Positions 48,654 to 57,539 of a stretch of DNA of 64,000 bases are shown here, in pieces. The position numbers and the translations under genes are program-made. Numbering within the stretch: position 1 is the first letter of the stretch; each line of letters begins with the position of its first letter. The DNA is taken from assembly GCA_015234525.1 (NCBI GenBank), contig JADGMX010000007.1:142366-206365 (forward strand), read 5' to 3'. The notes beneath the pieces are model-generated. The model did no database searches. It saw only the letters and a program-made list of their open reading frames with translations, and was not told the DNA's origin. This DNA is from Flavobacterium sp. Lineage in GTDB: Bacteria > Bacteroidota > Bacteroidia > Flavobacteriales > Flavobacteriaceae.

Positions 48654-51455
48654 ATGAAAAAAATTACGTTCTTCTTAATGTTGATGCTGAGCTTCGCAAC
48701 TTTTGCGCAGACGGTCACAACAACACCATCTCCGCCGCTTGCCGAGAATCCGGTGACCATACTTTTTAACAAAGCCAACACGCCCCTGGCAAATTACACC
48801 GGTGCCATATATGCGCATATCGGACTTACCGTTAATGGGGTTCAGTGGACAAATGTAAAAGGTTCGTGGGGAAATAACACGACTCAACCTGCACTGACTC
48901 TTGTTTCAGGAACAACCTATAAACTTGATCTAACGCCAGACCTCTATACGTATTTTGGTGTCCCAACAACGAGTACAATCACGCAAATTTGCGTTGTTTT
49001 CAGAGCGGCGACAAACTCGCCTCAAACCGAGGACATCTTCATCAATGTAGGTGCATTCCAGATGACATCGCTAACACCAGCCGAAGGTTCAAACACAATC
49101 GTCAATTCAGGTGCAACCCTTCCGATAAACGCCACAACATCGCTTCCGGCAAACTGGAACCTTTCAGTTAATGGTGTTTCAGTTTCTACAACCAGCAACG
49201 CTACAACATTTACCTACAATCATCCGGTTACAACCGATACTGCGTTCACGTTAACTGCTACAAATCCGGAAACAGGCGAAGTTATTACAAAACAATTTCA
49301 CGCCATCACAACTCCGGTAGTGCAATCACAAGCTATTCCGGCAGGTATCGTTCAAGGAATCAATTATTCGTCAGATCATACCAAAGCTACGCTTGCGCTT
49401 TATGCACCGTTCAAATCGTACATTCACGTGATCGGCAGTTTTAATAACTGGCAACTCAGCAACGCGTATCTGATGAAACGCGATACTCAAAACCCGGATT
49501 TATACTGGATCGAAATCAGCGGACTCACGCCAGGCCAAATCGAAACTTTCCAATACCGAACCGATCAGGGAATAAGAGTAGCCGATCCTTATTCGACACT
49601 TGTACTTTCTCCTTACGACGATCAATGGATATCAGAGACTTCTTATCCAAACATGCCTCAATATCCGACTGGTCAGGATTACGATGTTTCAGTTTTGCAA
49701 ACAAACCAGCCTGAGTACAATTGGCAGGTTACCGATTTCCAAAAACCTGCGAAAGAAAACTTGGTGATTTATGAATTGCTGATCCGCGACTTTACATCAC
49801 AACAAACCTGGAACTCACTAAGCGATCGCATCGACTATTTCAAAAATCTCAACATCAATGCAATTCAGCTGATGCCGATAATGGAATTTGAAGGTAACAA
49901 TTCCTGGGGTTACAACACAATCTTCCATATGGCAACCGATAAAGCATATGGTCCTGCTGATTCGATGAAAGCCTTTATCGACCTTTGTCACCAAAATGGT
50001 ATCGCCGTAATCCTCGATGTGGCATTGAATCACGTTTACGGACGTTCGCCGCTTGTTCGCCTTTGGGCAACCGATCCTGACGGCGACGGCTTTGGAAATC
50101 CTGCTGCCAATAACCCATATTGTAACGTATCGCCGATGCATTCTTACAGCGTTGGCTCGGATCTAAATCACCAATCGCCTGCAACCCGTTATTACACGCA
50201 ACGCACCATCGAACATTGGATCAACGAATTTAAAATCGACGGTTTCAGATGGGATTTAACGAAAGGCTTTACTCAAAATTGTGCTAACAATGAAGGTTGT
50301 ACAAACAATTATCAGCAAGATCGCGTTGATGTTTTAAAGCTTTACGCCGATATGCAATGGGAACTTGATCCTGAATTCTACGTCATCTTCGAACACTTAG
50401 GTGTTGGTAGCGGCCCGAACAGTTCAGCGCAGGAAGAAATCGTTTGGGCGAACTATGGAATCATGCTTTGGGGCAAACTAACCGAGCAACTCAACCAAAA
50501 CACGATGGGTTATGCTGATAACAGCAACATCAACAGTCTCGATTTTGAAAACCGCGGATTTAACGAACGAATGCTTGTTGGTTACGCGGAAAGCCACGAC
50601 GAGGAACGTTTGATGTATAAAAATGTAGCGTTTGGAAACAGCGCCAACGCAACGCATAACGTAAAAACGCTTCCGGTTGCACTTGAAAGAGCAAAAACCC
50701 AGGGCGCGGTTTTATTATCGATTCCGGGTCCAAAAATGATCTGGCAATTTGGCGAACTCGGTTACGACAAGTCAATTTACATGTGCGAAGACGGTACCAT
50801 CCCGGCGCCATACCAAAACGACTCTTGCCGCACCAACCCGAAGCCAAGCGCTTTTACTCTTGGATATGCGAACGACGCAAGCCGAATGGACGTTTACAAC
50901 ACATGGTCGGCTGTGAACGCTTTAAAGCAAAACAACCCGGTTTTTGACACTGAAACATTCTCAATAAATTCAGGCGATCTAATGCCGAGAATCTATATTT
51001 GGAACAATGATCTTCCTGCCGATCAACTGAACTATGTGGTGCTTTTGGCTAACTTTCAAGTTACCGCGCAAAATGTAACGCCGTACTTCCCGTCAACCGG
51101 ACTTTGGTATGACCTTTTCGACGGCACAACAATCAACGTCACCAATACTACAACGCCGATCAACATTCAACCAGGTCAATTTAAAATGTACGGAAACAAA
51201 ATGCCGGCGCTTTCAAACGATCAGTTCGAACTTGCACAAAACATCAGCATTTATCCGAACCCGGCCACAAACACATTTTCGATAAACACCGAAATGTTTA
51301 AAGTGGAAGTTTTCTCAATGACCGGTCAATTAATTAAAAAATTCGAGCAAAGAGCCACTCAATTCGACATATCGGATTTGAGCAACGGACTTTATCTTGT
51401 TCGTGCAACCGATTCAAACAATCGCGTGCAAACCTTAAAGCTCATTAAAGAATAG
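48654..51455 (+). CDS. T9SS-secreted GH13 alpha-amylase/pullulanase-like enzyme
   Basis: A 933-residue exported enzyme. Signal peptide about 1-19 (ending FATFA). Residues about 20-130 and 150-230 are beta-sandwich modules; about 240-330 is a CBM48/Ig-like E-set domain (ATLALYAPFKSYIHVIGSFN, NWQLSNAYLMKRD). The GH13 barrel spans roughly 365-790 with NAIQLMPIMEFEGNNSWGYN, AVILDVALNHVYG, DGFRWDLTKGFTQ (nucleophile Asp), EFYVIFEHLG (acid/base Glu) and YAESHDEERLMYK (third Asp). The C-terminus from about 862 (SIYPNPATNTFSI ... LSNGLYLVRA) is a T9SS type A sorting domain. It is the first enzyme of the pathway, cutting starch outside the cell; debranching activity is possible. Bacteroides uses a SusG lipoprotein for this step. 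Confidence 0.92.
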   Translation: MKKITFFLMLMLSFATFAQTVTTTPSPPLAENPVTILFNKANTPLANYTGAIYAHIGLTVNGVQWTNVKGSWGNNTTQPALTLVSGTTYKLDLTPDLYTYFGVPTTSTITQICVVFRAATNSPQTEDIFINVGAFQMTSLTPAEGSNTIVNSGATLPINATTSLPANWNLSVNGVSVSTTSNATTFTYNHPVTTDTAFTLTATNPETGEVITKQFHAITTPVVQSQAIPAGIVQGINYSSDHTKATLALYAPFKSYIHVIGSFNNWQLSNAYLMKRDTQNPDLYWIEISGLTPGQIETFQYRTDQGIRVADPYSTLVLSPYDDQWISETSYPNMPQYPTGQDYDVSVLQTNQPEYNWQVTDFQKPAKENLVIYELLIRDFTSQQTWNSLSDRIDYFKNLNINAIQLMPIMEFEGNNSWGYNTIFHMATDKAYGPADSMKAFIDLCHQNGIAVILDVALNHVYGRSPLVRLWATDPDGDGFGNPAANNPYCNVSPMHSYSVGSDLNHQSPATRYYTQRTIEHWINEFKIDGFRWDLTKGFTQNCANNEGCTNNYQQDRVDVLKLYADMQWELDPEFYVIFEHLGVGSGPNSSAQEEIVWANYGIMLWGKLTEQLNQNTMGYADNSNINSLDFENRGFNERMLVGYAESHDEERLMYKNVAFGNSANATHNVKTLPVALERAKTQGAVLLSIPGPKMIWQFGELGYDKSIYMCEDGTIPAPYQNDSCRTNPKPSAFTLGYANDASRMDVYNTWSAVNALKQNNPVFDTETFSINSGDLMPRIYIWNNDLPADQLNYVVLLANFQVTAQNVTPYFPSTGLWYDLFDGTTINVTNTTTPINIQPGQFKMYGNKMPALSNDQFELAQNISIYPNPATNTFSINTEMFKVEVFSMTGQLIKKFEQRATQFDISDLSNGLYLVRATDSNNRVQTLKLIKE

Positions 51456-51475
51456 AGTTTGTTTTTTTACGGAAG

Positions 51476-51503
51476 AGGCCTGATGAAAATCGGGCCTTTT
51501 TTT
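51476..51503 (+). terminator. Hairpin terminator after the PUL amylase
   Basis: AGGCCTGAT and ATCGGGCCT pair (one T-G) around a four-base loop and are followed by seven T, running into the stop of the convergent gene. Confidence 0.85.
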
Positions 51504-53043
51504 ATACCAATATTTTTTTCAACCCGTCGGCAATGCTGATCCATAGCAAGTTGAAAAACGATTTTTGCTGATCGCGATCAACTGCAACTTCTGCCGTGGT
51601 GACTTCGTCATTGGTGTCGTTTTTAACGAATAAATTCGCAATGGCGCTTAGAATCTTATTCTTTTTCTTGCGATCTTTCTTTCTGAAAATTTCCACTTTT
51701 AAATCGTCGTACTCGATCGCGAAATCGCCTTTCGAGCCGAGGTCGTTCCCTGAAAAATTAAAATAAACCCGATCGATCACGCCCTTGGTTTTGGCATTGA
51801 GATACGGTTTTGTAAAAGCCGACATGTTGTCGAGCGGCAAATCATAAATCCGACCTTTAATATTGAACGAATCCGATTTGTCAAGTACGTTGAAAGTCCA
51901 CTCGGTTTCAAATTTTGCGGCATTCATAAACGTGCAGTTGATCTTGATGTCGACATTCGGAACTTTGGTTTTCTTGTAGCCGCTGTTCAGCGATGTTGCG
52001 GTTAAATTAAAATTGTTGAAAATCAGTTTTCCGGCGCCATATTCGTTCTTCGCTTCTTCATAAACCAGTTTAGACCTTTGGAATCTTAGCGTATCAACCT
52101 TTAAGTCAAAGTCAATTTCACGTAGCTGTTCGCTGTATAATTTCTTCTTTTTAGGATCGTCGGGCAAGGTTTTATCACGGTAGATGTTTGCGTCAAGTCC
52201 GAAGAAATTGACCGATTGAGCCGAGTAAAAAAAATCCTCGTCCTTAAATCCCCAAATCATGTTTCTGATCGTCGCGCTATCAGCCGCAACTGCAAACAAG
52301 TCTTGCTCTTTGTCGATTACGTTCGAAAATCCGGCGCGGCTATATCTCGGTAAAAGTTTGATCTTTGAAATGTCGACCTGCCGATCGGTGACCGAAATCT
52401 TGTTGGTTTTTAAGTCGTAATACTGTCCGGCGCGATAATAAATGCTGTCGGTTGTAAGTGAATACTGACGATAGGTAAGTGGCAAATCTTGTTTGATCGT
52501 CTGATCACTGACCAAAATTCCCTCGAGATTAAAATTGACGTTGTTCGCCACAAGCACTTCGCGATCTGAGCCCGATTCAATGATTTTCACTTTCCCGCGA
52601 TTGATATATAGGTCAGAAACGGTAATGATTTTATCTAATCGGCCGTTGTCATCTTGGTTGTCTTTCTTGTCTTTTTCGCGGTATAACGTAATATCGGGAT
52701 CGGAAATAATAAGGCTTCTGGCTGTGATTTTATCGGTGCGAAGCAGGTCGATTAGTCCGAAACTTACTACTTCAATACGTTCGGCTTTGGCGTACAAACC
52801 GCGCTTAACGGTGTCTTTTCCAACCGAATTTTTCGGCACGATATCGATGTCAGAAATCTGAATATTCTGCGTAAAAAGCGACACGCTGATGTCTTTGTAC
52901 GAAATTTGGTGCGGCGAATTATTCTCGTCGTTAATGATTTGCGGAAGTTGATGTTTGATCCATAGATTCAGGCCAAAATTGACCAGCAACGCGAGAATCA
53001 GCACAATCCCCAACCCGATAAAAACCTTTTTGAACTGCCTCAT
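51502..53043 (-). CDS. AsmA-like / DUF748-type envelope protein
   Basis: A 513-residue protein with one N-terminal membrane helix (VFIGLGIVLILALLVNFGLNLWI, residues about 7-29) and a long beta-rich periplasmic part. Segments such as LYAKAERIEVVSFGLIDLL, ARSLIISDPDITLYR, SDLYINRGKVKIIESG and ITVSDLYINRG recall the repeating beta-groove of AsmA-like/DUF748 proteins, which are thought to move phospholipids between membranes. Residues about 445-465 form a Lys-rich patch (FRKKDRKKKNK), perhaps membrane-contacting. The family link is by pattern only and the fold should be considered likely, not certain. The gene is single and convergent with the amylase. Confidence 0.6.
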   Translation of the reverse strand: MRQFKKVFIGLGIVLILALLVNFGLNLWIKHQLPQIINDENNSPHQISYKDISVSLFTQNIQISDIDIVPKNSVGKDTVKRGLYAKAERIEVVSFGLIDLLRTDKITARSLIISDPDITLYREKDKKDNQDDNGRLDKIITVSDLYINRGKVKIIESGSDREVLVANNVNFNLEGILVSDQTIKQDLPLTYRQYSLTTDSIYYRAGQYYDLKTNKISVTDRQVDISKIKLLPRYSRAGFSNVIDKEQDLFAVAADSATIRNMIWGFKDEDFFYSAQSVNFFGLDANIYRDKTLPDDPKKKKLYSEQLREIDFDLKVDTLRFQRSKLVYEEAKNEYGAGKLIFNNFNLTATSLNSGYKKTKVPNVDIKINCTFMNAAKFETEWTFNVLDKSDSFNIKGRIYDLPLDNMSAFTKPYLNAKTKGVIDRVYFNFSGNDLGSKGDFAIEYDDLKVEIFRKKDRKKKNKILSAIANLFVKNDTNDEVTTAEVAVDRDQQKSFFNLLWISIADGLKKILV

Positions 53044-53113
53044 ATTAATTTATTCAATTAAATATAGCGCGATTTTCGGTGAGGAAATGCCTGATTTTAT
53101 AAAAATTATGATT

Positions 53114-53216
53114 TGGGCACGCGCCCGCAAAAGCCAAAAGTGGCGGGCGCCGGGTCTTTCGCTGTATCTTGTCCGCTTCGCAGCCAAGGATGCCGCTTCA
53201 ACCCCTCTTGCGGTTC
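53114..53216 (-). repeat. Dispersed multi-hairpin repeat, diverged long form (copy 8)
   Basis: Minus strand: GGGGTTGAAGCGGCATCCTT, apex GGCTGCGAAGCGGAC, AAGATACAGCGAAAGACCCGG, then a second hairpin GCCCGC/GCGGGC with loop CACTTTTGGCTTTT. The layout is that of the type B long copies, with a GC-rich second hairpin. Confidence 0.75.
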
Positions 53217-53376
53217 GGAGTTCGCAATCAAGCTTGCCGTTAGTTGTAAACAGACCTTGCGTTTTAATCATCCGAAAGTTTAGGGGACGCTTTGACGTTT
53301 CCGGACAAAAAGACAAAATATCAATGTTTCAGTGGCCGCTGACATGGTTTCAAACGAAAAATAGACGTTGCAAAAC
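53217..53376. other. Intergenic, nothing recognised
   Basis: Spacer between two repeat copies. The long + strand reading frame that crosses this region covers the repeats and the antisense of the AsmA-like gene start, so I do not count it as a gene. I see no promoter or RNA here. Confidence 0.5.
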
Positions 53377-53447
53377 TAGCCCCGATGGTCGCGGCATCCT
53401 TTTTCTAATCCGAAGGTTAGAAAAAGATATAGCAAACAGCGGGAGAT
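53377..53447 (+). repeat. Dispersed multi-hairpin repeat, type A, short apex (copy 9)
   Basis: TAGCCCCGATGGTCGCGGCA, then TCCTTTTTCTAA/TTAGAAAAAGA as a perfect-looking apical stem around CCGAAGG, and TATAGCAAACAGCGGGAG. It is the most compact copy (71 bases) and nearly identical at its ends to copy 7. Confidence 0.85.
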
Positions 53448-53517
53448 TGTCAAAGCGAAAATGCGGGTTTTCTGCTTCTAAACCTTTCACTTAGCGAGGA
53501 AAATTTCAGGAAAAGGC

Positions 53518-53557
53518 ATAAAAAAATCCGTAAATCTTTTTCAAGTTTTACGGATTT
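53518..53557 (-). terminator. Hairpin terminator after tRNA-Phe
   Basis: Minus strand AAATCCGTAAA and TTTACGGATTT pair around a 12-base loop and are followed by TTTT, beginning two bases past the tRNA end. Confidence 0.8.
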
Positions 53558-53558
53558 G

Positions 53559-53631
53559 TGGTACCTCCAGGAATCGAACCAGGGACACATGGATTTTCAG
53601 TCCATTGCTCTACCAACTGAGCTAAGGTACC
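53559..53631 (-). tRNA. tRNA-Phe (anticodon GAA)
   Basis: On the minus strand, acceptor arms GGTACCT/AGGTACC, D arm GCTCAGTTGGTAGAGC, anticodon stem GGACT-type with loop CTGAAAA (GAA at 53596-53598 complement), and T arm CCTGGTTCGATTCCTGG are all complete. CCA is not encoded. Confidence 0.97.
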
Positions 53632-53647
53632 GTTGCTGATGCGGGTG

Positions 53648-53678
53648 CAAATATAGGGGGATTTTTAATTTATGCAAA
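53648..53678 (-). promoter_or_regulatory. Bacteroidota-type promoter of tRNA-Phe
   Basis: Minus strand TTTG (53675-53678), 19 bases, TATATTTG (53648-53655), then GCACCCGC. Same -33/-7 layout as the tRNA-Asp and tRNA-Leu promoters. Confidence 0.75.
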
Positions 53679-53729
53679 ACATTTATTAAAAAAATCGAAT
53701 TCGTACCTTCGCAGTTCTTAAACAAACTT

Positions 53730-54455
53730 ATGCTTCTTGCGGTCGATATTGGAAATTCAAGAGTGAAAACTGCTGTGTTTGAAAACACTAGCCTGATCGA
53801 ATATTTTGTTTTCGAGAAAGCCGATGCTGAAAAATATTTTCAAAAAATTTTTCAAAAATATCCAAAAATCACCGATGTCATTCAATCCAGCGTGGCAAAT
53901 GAGTTGTTTTTCGACCTTCCGAATCACGTTTTGCAGCATAAAATCGATCATCATTGGGACTTTCCTTTCCAAAACGAGTACGAAACGCCGGCGACACTCG
54001 GAATCGATCGCATGGTTTTAGCCGCTGGTGCTGTTTTGAAATATCCTTCGCAAAACCGACTCGTCATCGATGCCGGAACCTGCATTACGTACGACATTTG
54101 CAATCAGAATGATGTTTATTTAGGTGGCGCGATTTCGCCCGGACTCAAACTTCGGTACGATGCGTTGCATAATTTTACGGCAAAGCTGCCGTTGTTGACT
54201 GTAAGTGATCCCGCTTCGGCAATTGGCAGTTCGACGGCCGGGTCGATTCATAGTGGCGTGGTTAACGGTGTGGTTCATGAGATCAACGGTTTCATTGCGC
54301 AATACGCTGAGAAACATTCAAACTTTATAATAATTTTAACTGGTGGTGATACAGATTTTTTGGCTGACCGGGTAAAATATACCATATTTGCCAATTCAAA
54401 TTTTCTACTTGAAAGTCTGAATCATATCTTTCAATATAAATTCAAAAATGATTAA
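53730..54455 (+). CDS. coaX: Type III pantothenate kinase
   Basis: A 241-residue CoaX. LLAVDIGNSRVKTAVFEN at the N-terminus is the phosphate-binding segment of the ASKHA fold; GIDRMVLAAGAVLKYP near residue 90 and VIDAGTCITYDICN near 112-125 (catalytic Asp) follow, with GGAISPGLKLRYDALHNFTAKLP near 132 and a C-terminal LTGGDTDFL. It phosphorylates pantothenate in the first step of coenzyme A synthesis and needs a monovalent cation. It opens the envelope operon and overlaps the next gene by eight bases. A near-consensus -7 (TACCTTCG at 53704-53711) lies 18 bases before the start. Confidence 0.95.
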   Translation: MLLAVDIGNSRVKTAVFENTSLIEYFVFEKADAEKYFQKIFQKYPKITDVIQSSVANELFFDLPNHVLQHKIDHHWDFPFQNEYETPATLGIDRMVLAAGAVLKYPSQNRLVIDAGTCITYDICNQNDVYLGGAISPGLKLRYDALHNFTAKLPLLTVSDPASAIGSSTAGSIHSGVVNGVVHEINGFIAQYAEKHSNFIIILTGGDTDFLADRVKYTIFANSNFLLESLNHIFQYKFKND

Positions 54456-55689
54456 AAGACTCTGCGTTATCGCTTGCTTGTTTTTCTCGATCTTATCTTT
54501 TTCGCAGGAAAGTACTTCATCACCATACTCATACTACGGATTAGGCGAAAATCGCTTTAAAGGAACTACGGACACCCGCGCAATGGGTGGCGTGGCGATT
54601 TTTTCCGATAGTATTCACCTAAACCTTCAAAACCCAGCGTTTTACTCGCATTTGCGACTCACCACGTTTAGTGTTGCAGGTACCGTGATGAACACCACGT
54701 TCAAAAATAATTTTCAAAAAGAAACCGCTCGCCGTACCGCTTTGGATTATTTGGCAGTGGGCCTTCCGATGGGGAAATGGGGTGCCGGATTTGGTTTGAT
54801 GCCATTCACCGCCGTTGGATATAAAATTACAAACACCGATGAGAATGCGGTTGAAACCGAAAGACGATACTCCGGAACAGGTGGACTGAACCGGGCTTTT
54901 TTAGGAATTTCGTACGAATTTTCTCCAAAATTTAGCGCAGGTATTGAAGCCGGTTATATTTTTGGCGATATTGAAACATCATCGATTTATTTGACCGATG
55001 TTGAATACGGTACACGTGAATTGAACGAATCTGCCGCGAGCGGAATCGCCTTCACGGCCGGACTTGCCTACAAATCGATGATCAATGACAAATTGCTCTT
55101 CTCGGCTGCGGCTAGTTATAGCCCGGAAGCAACGATTTCGCTAAGCAATGAGCGCCGCATCGGACTTGTAAAAGTGCTATCTTCGATTTCGGTTTACGAC
55201 GAGATAACTGCAAATGCGCCGGATACTGAAGTGAAACTTCCAAGCAAGTATACTTTTGGCGCCGGAATCGGCCAGCCTAAAAAGTGGATGGTTGGAGCTG
55301 AAGCAAATCTATCTGACGGAACTGCCATGGCAAACCGTTTTGATGATATCGAAGGAGCGTCATTCGAAAGTGCAAGCAAGTATGCAATTGGTGGATATTA
55401 TATTCCGAACTATGCGTCGTATGCGAAATATTTTCAAAGAATTACCTACCGGGGTGGACTCAAATACGAGAAAACCGGACTTGTTATCAACAATAAATCA
55501 ATTGATGATTACGGATTTACTTTAGGTGCCGGACTACCGTTATCCGGAACGTTTTCGAATATTAATTTCGGATTTGAATTTGGAAAACGTGGTACCCGGG
55601 ATGCCGGACTTGTTGAAGAAAAATATGCTAACTTTAGCATCGGACTATCTTTTAACGACCGATGGTTTGTTAAGAGACGTTACGACTAA
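54448..55689 (+). CDS. Putative outer-membrane beta-barrel protein
   Basis: A 413-residue exported protein: signal peptide about 1-20 (ending SFSQ), then SPYSYYGLGENRFKGTTDTRAMGGVAIF, a start typical of FadL/PorV-like Bacteroidota barrels with small and aromatic residues at the opening. The rest alternates polar and hydrophobic residues in barrel strands and ends FSIGLSFNDRWFVKRRYD; unusually, the terminal residue is not aromatic, since the RRYD tail follows the last strand. No specific transport substrate can be assigned. It sits between coaX and a TPR protein gene in a conserved Flavobacterium envelope operon that continues to lptC. Confidence 0.75.
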   Translation: MIKRLCVIACLFFSILSFSQESTSSPYSYYGLGENRFKGTTDTRAMGGVAIFSDSIHLNLQNPAFYSHLRLTTFSVAGTVMNTTFKNNFQKETARRTALDYLAVGLPMGKWGAGFGLMPFTAVGYKITNTDENAVETERRYSGTGGLNRAFLGISYEFSPKFSAGIEAGYIFGDIETSSIYLTDVEYGTRELNESAASGIAFTAGLAYKSMINDKLLFSAAASYSPEATISLSNERRIGLVKVLSSISVYDEITANAPDTEVKLPSKYTFGAGIGQPKKWMVGAEANLSDGTAMANRFDDIEGASFESASKYAIGGYYIPNYASYAKYFQRITYRGGLKYEKTGLVINNKSIDDYGFTLGAGLPLSGTFSNINFGFEFGKRGTRDAGLVEEKYANFSIGLSFNDRWFVKRRYD

Positions 55690-55715
55690 CCGCCGAATAA
55701 CTTAATGTTCAGGCT

Positions 55716-56981
55716 ATGAAACACACTTTTTTACAGTTTGTGCTGCTTTGCTTTTTCTCAGTAGCATCAATCGCGCAAGAATCTTGCAAGGAACACGTTG
55801 AAGAGCTCAAAATCCTGACCGATAACAATCAACTTCATGAAGCTTATGCCGTTATCTCGTCGGCAGATTGTTTGCTGAAAGCCGATGCTGCGTTTGATAA
55901 CGTAGAAAAAGTCTTAATCTACAAAATAGAATCGGCTGCCAATTCAGATGAAAAACAAAAGCAGCTTGATGTACTTTTAAACCATTACGACAATTACGAT
56001 TTCCGTCATCCGGGTAACGATAAAGGCAATAAGCTAAAAAAGGTTGTTGCGTTAAAACGGTTTTCGGAAGGTTCAGAAAACGATATTTTTAAAATTTTGG
56101 ACTCCGAGTTCAAAAGGGATTTCAAAAACTTCAACGATGCGGGCGGCATAGCACTTTACTTCGATCTTTATTTCGCAAAATTTACGGCAAAAGAAAAAGG
56201 GTTTACTGAGCACGATTTGTTTGAGAAACACGACATTTTGTTGACCAAACTCGAACAGCTTTCACATACCGATCCTGATAATGCGCGCGATTACCAAACG
56301 GCCGCAAGCGGAATATCGGCGCTGATGAGTCCGATTGCAACGTGTGAAAAACTTGAAGTCTTTTATCATAAAAACTATGAAGCCAATAAAAATCAAGTCG
56401 ATTGGCTGGAACAAGCTTCGAACGGTCTGAAAACGCAACAATGTCTTTCGTCGAAAATGTTTATGAAAGTTGCAAACCAATGGTACAATCTTGAAAAGAG
56501 TTCGGCATCCGCGATGAATCTCGCAACGGCATATTCGCAGACCAGAGAACGGGCAAAAGCGGTCGAATACTATAAAATCGCAGCCGATCTTCAAAAGGAT
56601 CCTATCGAGCAATCTAAGATTTATCAAAGCATCGCAACGGCGCTTGTTGGGAGCAATAAAATACAGGCATTAGATTTTGCGCAAAAAGCAATTGCAGCAA
56701 ATCCGAATAACGGTAAAGCATATTTACTGCTTGCACAATTGTATTCCGCTGCGGAAGATTGTGGGAAAACTACGGTCGAGAAAAAAGCAGTTTACATTTT
56801 GGCATCGAAAACAGCATTGATGGCCGGTCAAAAAGATCCGTATCTGAAAGCAACCGCTGATCGTCAATCAGAATTATTTTTGAGAAACGCGCCGACTCCG
56901 GATGAAATAAGGCAGGAGAATAAAGCCGGAAAGATTATCAATTACAACTGTTGGTTTAAAGCTAGTGTAGCACTTCCATAG
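55716..56981 (+). CDS. Exported TPR protein
   Basis: A 421-residue periplasmic protein with signal peptide MKHTFLQFVLLCFFSVASIA. The mature chain is helical, with tetratricopeptide repeats clear in its second half (AMNLATAYSQTRERAKAVEYYKIAADLQKD, SIATALVGSNKIQALDFAQKAIAANPNNGKAYLLLAQLYS). It ends in a polar tail. A scaffold role in outer-membrane biogenesis is suggested by the operon (barrel protein before it, LptC after it, SurA/PpiD-like chaperone later), but no partner is proved. Two bases separate its stop from the lptC start. Confidence 0.85.
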   Translation: MKHTFLQFVLLCFFSVASIAQESCKEHVEELKILTDNNQLHEAYAVISSADCLLKADAAFDNVEKVLIYKIESAANSDEKQKQLDVLLNHYDNYDFRHPGNDKGNKLKKVVALKRFSEGSENDIFKILDSEFKRDFKNFNDAGGIALYFDLYFAKFTAKEKGFTEHDLFEKHDILLTKLEQLSHTDPDNARDYQTAASGISALMSPIATCEKLEVFYHKNYEANKNQVDWLEQASNGLKTQQCLSSKMFMKVANQWYNLEKSSASAMNLATAYSQTRERAKAVEYYKIAADLQKDPIEQSKIYQSIATALVGSNKIQALDFAQKAIAANPNNGKAYLLLAQLYSAAEDCGKTTVEKKAVYILASKTALMAGQKDPYLKATADRQSELFLRNAPTPDEIRQENKAGKIINYNCWFKASVALP

Positions 56982-56983
56982 AT

Positions 56984-57529
56984 ATGCGATTAGTGAATAA
57001 GATATTATTTTTACTGATTGCGATCGGATTTTTATCACTTTCGTGCGAAAGCAACCTGCGTGATGTTCAAAAGATCAATTTATCTGAATTTACGCCAAGT
57101 GGTGAAGCTGACAATTTTAACCTCAAATACACTGATTCAGGTCGGATTACCTCGGTGCTTGTCAGTCCGAAGATGCTCGATTATGCAACTGTCAAATATC
57201 CATTTACCGAATTTCCGAAAGGCATTGATGTGACTTTTTACGACAAAGATGCAAAACGAACTTTTGTAGAATCAGATTACGCGATTACATACAAGGGGAC
57301 CGATATTTTTGATTTGCGTGGAAATGTCAAAATATCCAACGAAACCGGGCAGGTGATGGAAACCGAGCAATTATTCTTCGATCAGAAAAACAATTGGTTT
57401 TACACCGAACGAAAATTTAAATTCACAGATCCAAAGGGCGTAAGCTACGGACAAGGAATCGATTTTAGCAGAGATTTTAAAATAGTAAATTCACAAAAAA
57501 TTAGCGGAGACATTCTCCAGGACGAATAA
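56984..57529 (+). CDS. lptC: LPS export ABC transporter periplasmic protein LptC
   Basis: A 181-residue LptC. MRLVNKILFLLIAIGFLSLSC gives an N-terminal membrane or lipoprotein segment (possible lipobox LSLSC at 17-21), unlike the uncleaved anchor of enterobacterial LptC. The rest is a beta-jellyroll: FNLKYTDSGRITSVLVSPKM, FPKGIDVTFYDKDAKRTFVES, YAITYKGTDIFDLRGNVKI and EQLFFDQKNNWFYTERKF match the LptC/LptA-type groove. It links the LptBFG complex to the periplasmic bridge that carries LPS to the outer membrane. The gene follows the TPR gene by two bases. Confidence 0.88.
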   Translation: MRLVNKILFLLIAIGFLSLSCESNLRDVQKINLSEFTPSGEADNFNLKYTDSGRITSVLVSPKMLDYATVKYPFTEFPKGIDVTFYDKDAKRTFVESDYAITYKGTDIFDLRGNVKISNETGQVMETEQLFFDQKNNWFYTERKFKFTDPKGVSYGQGIDFSRDFKIVNSQKISGDILQDE

Positions 57530-57539
57530 ATAAACGACT

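Noticed and set aside
52955..53494. 179-residue + strand frame across two repeats
   Set aside because: It overlaps the antisense of the AsmA-like gene start and the two repeats at 53114 and 53377, so it is a by-product of GC-rich repeat sequence.
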